From contig SJOL01009519.1 of NCBI GenBank assembly GCA_004794785.1, forward strand, positions 815,156 to 879,155: a DNA stretch of 64,000 bases, read 5' to 3'. Shown one piece after another: positions 37,001 to 46,000 of this stretch. The notes beneath the pieces are model-generated. The model saw only the letters and a program-made list of their open reading frames with translations, had not been told where the DNA came from and made no database searches. How positions within the stretch are numbered: the stretch's first letter is position 1; every line of letters begins with the position of its first letter. This DNA comes from Opisthorchis felineus. Taxonomy: Eukaryota > Platyhelminthes > Trematoda > Opisthorchiida > Opisthorchiidae. A program made the position numbers and the translations under genes.

Positions 37001-40000
37001 ATCCGTACTTCCAAGATGGAAAACTGGAGGCAAGGCAAACGGTCAGACTCGAATCCGCCAGGTCGCTCAAGTCTAGAGGAGATCCGAATTAAAGTTTTAC
37101 AACAAGGGGCTCGCATCCTGATTAGGGTTATTTCAAGGTGAGGAGCCGACGAATTGTGCCATGAAGCACAATTGGGGTAAAAAGATCGTATGTATTCACA
37201 GACGGACGAATAAAAAATCAATCATCCGTCGTCTAAAGCTACCGACAAATGGTTCCGGGATTCAACTGCTATCTAGCTCACAAAGGTAAAAATTACGAAT
37301 CTAACAACCAATAACATGACAAAATATCAAGTACCATTGACTTCCTTGTCTTCTGAAATTTCACTGTTCGGACCTGTTTCCGCATCCAATTCCTCATCTG
37401 CATCGTCTTTCTCCTCCGCTGTATCCAGTTCTTCGTCAGAAAAAGCAATTAATCCCTCTGCTTCCTCTTCATCATCACCATCCACTTTTTTGACACTTCG
37501 ACGGTCCACGCGAATATTGGATACATCGCAGATTAGTCGGACGCACTCCTTACTGGCATCGCCGCTCACAATCAACTGGTCAAACAAGGTGCGCGCAAAA
37601 GAACGGAGCATGATTGATGGGTTGGAAATAAGACCTAACACAACGTCTGTGAGTACTGATGGCCAAGCTGGACCACCGTCATTCAAGGGATGTCCCTTGT
37701 GGCAGTTGCGTCTTCGTTTGAAACATTCGGCCAAATCGTCTATCAATACATTAAGGGTATCTGAAAATCAGACAAGGGAGAGTGGAGAAGTCTGCCACGT
37801 GGAAGTAATCACATAATTCATAGCGCCAGAAACAAACGATAAAAATAAAACCCAGCGGGAAATAGTGAACACGAAAAGGGACAAACCTGAAGGATTCGAG
37901 AGGTAGTAAAGTAAGGTCACGGCATGCAAGTTAGCCATTGCGAGCCCGAGCTTATCCTCTGAACGTGCCTTCTTCAGTAAAGAAATAGACTGATGTAGGT
38001 GGCTTGACAAACGGGGGACAGAGGTTTCCAACTGATCGATCGTCGCATCCAACAGCTCCGTAATGGCCTTGGTAACAAGCAGCAGTGAGTCTGAGAGTAG
38101 TGAATGTGGTGCTGGGACTTTATCATGCGATTTCTGAACAGCTCCTTCTGAATGAGAAGCTAACTGAGTCAACAGTCGGAAGAAAGATAACCAACAAGTA
38201 TTGGCAACGGAGCGCCCGATGGGTGTTTCAGACTGGTACTCAGCAGGTAATGGCAAATTGTAAATGGTCAGGCCAAATGTCACAAAAAACGTGAGAAACT
38301 GTTCAATCGAACCCAATAAGACCGAAGAGGTCGGTGGACGAAGGATACACCAGAGAACTCGCTGCAGCTGGAACGCTGCGAAACTTCGTAAGACATTTTG
38401 GTCAATTGCATCAAGGTCAGGATGACCAACGGTGAAAGATTTTGGTTGGATGAATAGTCGCACCAGTTTGTTTGCATATGAAACCAGGGCTTCATTCCCA
38501 ATCGCTTGGTGAGCGAAATTCATCAGAAACTATTGGAAAGAAGTAAAAGAAGAGATAATACAGGAAGGCTATATGCAACGGAAGGGTGCAAAATTCCACG
38601 ACTAGTCTAAAAACGCATCTTTATAATGCTCAGAAAGCCAGAATTTCAAAAAAAGACGTGATTAGACAGTCGAGCAAAAAAACGAACTATAATACCTGAA
38701 AAGAAGAGTCCGAAGCGGACATGGAGACTGAGCGGCGTCCTAGGTCTACGAGAATTGTGGGACTACGAATTTCACATTAAATGATCAAAATGTAAAAACT
38801 TCTGTTTTCTTCAAATGTTATGTTCTAAAAAAAGGTCAAAGTGAACCGATAGATGATGACGCCAGTGAGATAATTGTTAGTGACTGTTAGTGGAAGATGA
38901 GTTACCCTGGTTTATAGTCGCCAAAACTGCTGACAGGCTCATTGGGGTCACCCACGACCGGTTGTACCAGTAAAAGCAAGGTAAGAAATCACACGCTATA
39001 GGTGAGGAAAAAGTGTACCGGGAGCTGCTGATGCGAAATCAGCGATCCAGGATTTTCAGCGATTGCTACCGACTCTTAAAATTTGGAAGCTTTATCAAAT
39101 ATAATTATCTGAGTTTATCGTTTATCCAGAAAACAGTTGCCGCGTGGATATCGTGGTTGCCGATTTCAAAGTCGACTTAAAACTTACACTGTCCGTTGTC
39201 AAGAGAGTGGATCACCGCTCCGGAATGGGTAGTACACAAACCGATGAAGACAACTTTCTTCAAGCAACGAAAAAGTAGGAATGAAACAACAATCCTAAGT
39301 GCACAACTATAAACTATCACCTTTTTTATTTTGAAAGGTGCTCCGACAAATTTGTGGGATCTCGATTAGATGTCACCGAGGGAGTGATCAACTCTGGAAT
39401 GAAATCCTAAGAGTTGCACACACTCCTGAAGATATCTTAGCTTGACGTAGAGCGATCTTCAGCTTCTAGTAAAACACTGTAATACTGTTTATCTCAGACG
39501 GTTTATTGGAGTACTTGTTAAAACGACGGAACGCCTCAACATGGAAGAGATGGTGCAGAGGAATGCTGATGGGCTAAAAACAGGTTGTTATCGGAGAAGA
39601 TATCTACGCGATGACAGAGAGCAACTAGGCCCTGAATTGAATAAATGCCAGTGAAAAACGAACATACGATGACAATACTATCTGCGATCACAGTACCCAA
39701 GTAACAGCATGGGAATGACTCACAGGACCACCATTAGTGTCGTGAGCTTCCAGTAAACAACACCCACCCGGAAAAATTGTACTATCCTAAAAGTTTCTAT
39801 TAAAGATACCGCAATGAGCAAAGTACCTGCGGAACGCAATAGGAAATATTACCCCAGAGAAATTACCCAAAAGCACAACTTTTTAAAAAAAATAACAGGT
39901 CGCGTCCCAGATATAACCGCCCAAGCCGCAGGGAACCCGCAGAACAAAGCTGACCGGAATAAGTAATTTGAAATCTTACTACCTCATTTCAGAACTTAGA

Positions 40001-43000
40001 ATGTTAAGAATTAATAACTGATCGCCCATATGAGACACCATGGAGTGCGCAGGGCTGTGTTGGGCGTCTGTCAAACCTGTCACTAAGAAAACAAATGAAC
40101 CTTGAAGAAACGGGTGTTGTTTACCGTCTGGTAAAGTGAAATCATCTCCGCACGACACATGCTTGAAGGCAGTGTTCCGGAACAATCGACAAGCTGATAG
40201 GTGAAAAATTACGTCGTTTTGAAAACAAGACAGTCTGATCATTCACTTGAGGAAGGGACGATTCTTTCAAGCTGGCTTGGTTGATGGAACAAGAAACACG
40301 CTGTACATCCAAAGTTATAAGTTATCAGGTAGCCGCCATTCATATCATAATCTGAATTATACGCACAAAAAGGGACCGTCTCACTAAAACTAAATCTGTT
40401 GGTAGTGTGAGAAGATTTGGGAATTTTAGTGGAGGTTTCATCCCCAAAGCCGTGAGAACGTGTGGTGCAAACGCAACCATGAAAATTGTTTGTTTTACTT
40501 ATTTTCTTCTTCAGTAGGATGTTTTTCGAGTACATAGCCAGGCTACTAATGGTCTTGAGGGTCACAAGCACGCCTCATTCTAGATGTAATAAAATAATAA
40601 TAATCGTTCAGTTATAACACCCTTTTGGTGTCTAGCTGAAGGAAGCACGGAGGCCGAGATACCGCCAGCTGGGTTCGACCACGGACCCTCCGGTCATGTT
40701 ACGGTGTTTAAACATTGTGAAAAGCACTATAGTGTCTGTCGTGTTAACTGGATCCACTTCTCCCTTAAAACAAGCCATGCTTGGAAATGAAAAAAAATTC
40801 TAATTTTTTGTGTTTTTCCTATAGTGAACTGCTATGTTACATTCCGCAGAAACATTGAGTTGGATGTACAGTGCCAATTTAGGTCTAATAGAGCTCCCAT
40901 TAATGCCGCCTCGAGTAGCGTTATAATTAATTCGCACCATATTTGTATACTTTCCGTTGCTGCACATTTTTAAGCCGCACATTCACGAAATAAAATATTT
41001 ACATTTCTTGTGTGCCTGCGCCAGAAAACTGAATTCCATCTCAAAATAACCGAATGGCTTCATGATTTGTCCACACGCTGTGCGAACACCAGTAGTGGTC
41101 TCTAGAAAAACGACATTTACGTCCGATTAGTCGTTCACAACAGCATATGGGTAAGAAAAATCACAAATGGCTGACAAGTTGGGACGACAAACCTGAAGGG
41201 GTTTTGGAGCACTGTGCGCACAAATCAGATCACAGGTTGGATGAAATTCGGCAAAACATGAAAATAGCGTTGATGGAGAGGTAGATCTTCGTCCGTCATC
41301 ACTATCCATTGGTTCGGCTGGCTGGACAACCGCGGCCCGCTTCTTAGTGTATGGCGCGCAAACGGTCTGTAAGCATTGCCGCATTAGAGAACAGGCGTCT
41401 TCGAAACAAGATAAAGTCGGTTTTGACATTTGTCGGATCAAGACCAATATCACGGGTTCTGAGAGAATGTACCGCGTCCAGTCATCACCATGCTGGCAAA
41501 TGATGTGCGAAGCTATCTGCATTAGGGTTTTGCGACAACGTACTGAGGCATTCTCGTCACAAAGTAGTCCTGAAATAGCAAGGTAACATTCTAGTGAGTC
41601 TTCATTGAGAGAGAAAGTGAAACGAAACAAGAAGTGCAGAAGATGCTCAGGAACAGACAAATTTCCAGACCGTGAAACCAAATTTGTCTATCCGAAGAGA
41701 AGGAACTTTGGTTCAACACATATGATCGCCAAATGAAACACATGAACAATAGTTCTCCAAAAATAACACACAGCCAACTAAAGCAGTTATCTCTGGTGGA
41801 CACTTCAACTTAGCGTAGAGTGCACTCTTACGTCACCATCAAATTTCTCAGAGTTCCTAGCCTCACTTATAGAGGACAACTCAGCCTTTCCAGAATTGCT
41901 CGAAATGTCACAGCCTTTAACATAACTTGTCAAGGTTCAATGAATGCGAACATTCACTGAAGTGTTGCAATTCTGGTCCGACGTCTGAATATCACTTCCG
42001 ATAACTTTCATTTCCATAGTACTCCGGTTTTCGTTTTTTTTTTCTGGCTGCGTCCTCAAATTTCCTACCAAATACTCGCTGTATTCGGTTCGTTCTTCAC
42101 AAAAGTCCCAAACTTTTGATAACAAGTTTCTTCACGTTAATATGCCCTTTGAAAGTAAGGAACTCGGTGCGAAACAGGACTAAAGATACATCGACAAACA
42201 TCCCAACGAAACCCAGCAACCATGGAGTTTGGCACTCCTGTTCGTTAGCTGTATAAGGCTCGGTAAGCGCTACTGTGATCGAATGACGTTTTATGGAATA
42301 GCAAAAAGAACTGGACAAAATGAAACAGGTTTGGAGCCGCCGCAGTCTGGCAGACCAGCGATGGATTATGCCAATCCAACACCGGCAGAAAAGGGAATGT
42401 TTTCAGGTGGACTCATCAGTTCGGAGTCCACTGTATGTACTGTTCACCTAAGTCAACCACTGCATGAGCGCTCTATTGTGCGAGGTATTCTCTGTAATTC
42501 ATATTCAATATTAGAAAGGAGACCGATCGAAATAACACCTGCATGAGGACTTCTGACTTAGAGAAGTTTCCTTAAAGGGGAGCAGTTGTATAGACCACCC
42601 TGTCCAGTCAGCAGTTTGATGTACTGAGGCTTAGAAACAAGCTGCCTGAAGAAACTCCAATAAGCTGCCTGAGTACCGACTCGGGTCACAGACTATGAAA
42701 TTATGAGAGTATTTGGTGAGGATGTCGCAGATTCGTGGTCGCTTAAAGTAACGAATGTTCACGTTGTCGAAGACAATTAAAGAGATACAAAAATATCACC
42801 GAAATAGCGATACAATACACAAATCATTCCAGATTAAAACACAAAGCGACGGCCACATACTTCAGCAGCTAACCAGTAGTGATAAAAAGCAAGAAAGCGG
42901 GTCAGCTGGACCGAAACGAGTGGGGAAACTGAATAGAAATGAGATTCTATTTAGAAAATTGTTAGTTAACCGCACAGTTGACCAGCCGAATAAGGCGTTC

Positions 43001-46000
43001 AACTATTCCGCGAAAGGTCATCGAGATTCGCAAGCATCCCGCGCAGAGAATTTGCAATAATGATAAAACAATTGGATCGCGTTTCGCGGCATAGGTTGAC
43101 TGTAAATGGCACCACGACACCTGAAAATCCATGGTATTCGTAGCGTTCCACATAACAGTTGAATACCTGGTTGGATATGCAAACAAATTGCATTTGGAGA
43201 TGTAGAACTTGCTCTAACTCCATCTCGCCCAAATCATTCCTCAGAATTGTCTATCCTTAGCTCCTATGCTATTGACGGAAAGAGGCGGGATGAGACGCTC
43301 CTCCGCTACCAATCCTAATAGAAGGTTATATTCGATTGATATGCGTCCAGGAAGCAAAACCGATCCTTAAAACACCGAACAATGAAGAGCCTAACAATTG
43401 ACGAGCTGTGGTGGATGGCAAAAGCCTGAGAAATGGACAGAGCTTTTGTAACCGGGAACAATCGCAGTCTGTTCCCGCAAATCCGATCAACTGATCCGAG
43501 GAGGGTAGGTGTTAGCGAAACGATCTCCGAAAAAGATAGGATTTCAATCCATTCTGAGGAACGTCGTCTTGAATGATGGACTGAAGACTTTGAAGAGCAG
43601 TTCAGCTGGTCCCCATCGACTCATCCTCTGGAAGGACTGAATGAACCCGAGTGGAACGTTGAAACCAATCTGCCATCGACAACCGAAGTCCAGCATGCAA
43701 TTTCATTGCTTCGACGCAAAAAAAACACATGGTCTAGAGGGTTTGCATCCTGCATTATCTGGAGTGAGGAAAAAACGACAGAATGAAGCGCGTCGACGGT
43801 GATTCCCTTATTCAAAAAGGGCACAAGGACATCGTGCGGGGTATCAGTCTAGTGGCCATCCAAGGTGCTCTCTGGTATTATCCTACGAAGATTGATCCAT
43901 CATTGGGAGAGATAGATCCGCGAGAATCAAGCTGGGGTTTGATCGATCATATCTACACTTTGCGGCAGGTCCTGTAACCACACTACTCCTTCCGAAGACC
44001 ACCAATGATCACCTTTCTCGATCTCAAATCTGCTTTTGACTCCGTTGACCAGAGCAGCGTGTGCCAAGCTCCGACATTTGTGGTGCGCCTTGACTGTCAA
44101 GGGTATAGTGTACAATGCCGCGGTCCGATCTGTCCTACTTTATGGATCAGAGACGTGGCCGTTGCGTGGAGATCTTCGGAGACCATCTGTATTTGGCCAT
44201 CGGTGCTTCCGAAGCATTGTGCAGGTCTAGTGGGAATATCATATCAGTAATGCTGAGGTACGCTGGATGGTCTTCGGGAAAGTCCACCCTCCCTCGATAG
44301 ATCAGCTGGTCACACTCCACATGTTACGCTGGGCAGGCCATGTACTTCGCACGCGTGAGGACCGTTTGCCTCGCCCTCGGAAAGAGGCGAGTCAGAGGCG
44401 GTTAGTCCATGACTGAGCAAAGAAACATGAAATCCGTTATCAGTTACCAACTTAGTCACGTTCGTAACTGCCGTCTGCTCGAATGGGAACCGCGGGACCA
44501 GATAAAGCAATGGTTTGTGACCCTGGCAGATATGGTTGTGTCACGCAGTCAATGGCGGTCTTGCATAAAAGCTATTGCCTTTACTGCATGGCTCTCACCT
44601 CACGACATACTGGACAAACAGATCTATTTGTCGTCAATGAATAGACTGGGCCATCACCTTCGACACGTGGATCTCATTCCCTTAGTCTCCTTATCCTAAG
44701 TGAACGAAGCTGTGGTAGCTGGAACCACTGCACTTCAGTGCACGGCTTGTGAGCTGAAAAACTGAACTGAATAGAAAAGAACAGGACAGAACAAAAGGGG
44801 AAAAATACTGCTGAAAAGCGAAGAAGGAAACGGTGCCACTATTGACAAAACTCATTCTGCAACCAGATAAGTGTGCGACAGTCAGCTTTACAAGCCAGAC
44901 ACTATTAACCCGACGTAAAGCCCGAATTGGTTCAAATTTCTCCTGGAATTTGGGAAGCATCGCTTTCGAAGACCTTGTCAACGATGATGATAAGATTCAG
45001 GCAAGTTGACAGCGATGATTCCCCAGAAATAATGGAAAAATAAGTTCACGACTCCCACGAACATTCATGGATACCTTGTTGTGAGTGCCCAACTATTCCT
45101 TTCATGATGCCCCAGCATTGCAGAGTGGACCAACCACACAAAGCTTCTGCGTTAATTCGAAAAAAAACGGAGAGTTTGGTTGTACTAGAGACAACTGCAA
45201 TCGGAAGTGAAAAACCGTGCAGTGTATCATATGCAAGCGGAAAGATGGATTGCTCACAGCTCCAGCTTCATCCTCCAAGTCCCGTATTTGGTTAGTTCGT
45301 ACTTCTCGCACTTACTTCTGTAATAAGCCTGCCACGTTTTTTTATATACCGCAATATTTGACCACTTTGCCCCGACACCCCTGCCGTATTTGTCGATTAA
45401 CTGCATCGTGACCCTCCTAACGTTGAGAGATTCCATGTTTGTTGGCATACTTCTGAATTTTTCACCATCAAAATGGTTTCTATCCTCCTGTCAGCTGAAC
45501 TTCACAAAAGGGCTCGTGAGATATCGTGTGTACGTCGAATTAATGAGTATCATTTTCGGGAGCCAGTCGAAGCATATCGAAGCGGCCAGAGTGCCAATGC
45601 TCACGTGGCCGCGATTGGTTATTGTGTTGGATGTTTCAGTTACAGTGACGCATTTGTGGGAATCGACAACAGAAGGAATCAACTCATAGGAACAGTAATT
45701 CATATGATAAACCGGTCGACTAGATATATAGTTCCTGCTGTAAGGCTTTATAGCTAACAACAGTAGTTAGGATGGCGGTTTTTAGGAAATAAATCGATTG
45801 ATTATGTCGAGTGGTACACTGAGACTCCATTGTATCAGTGAATCAGATTAAAAGCAAGATGTAATGGATTACGCTCTAACAACAGTAAAGCGAGTACAAC
45901 TCACCAGACAGTTTGGGCCAAATAGTTTTCAATGCAGTTTGTTCGACTGCTTCGTCCACCAGGGACAGGATTGTATCCCCTGTGGAGTGCTAATACATAT

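Noticed and set aside
37316..37816. A 166-codon + strand frame rich in Ser
   Set aside because: Antisense shadow of the acidic MYBBP1A exon (Asp/Glu codons read as Ser/Phe).
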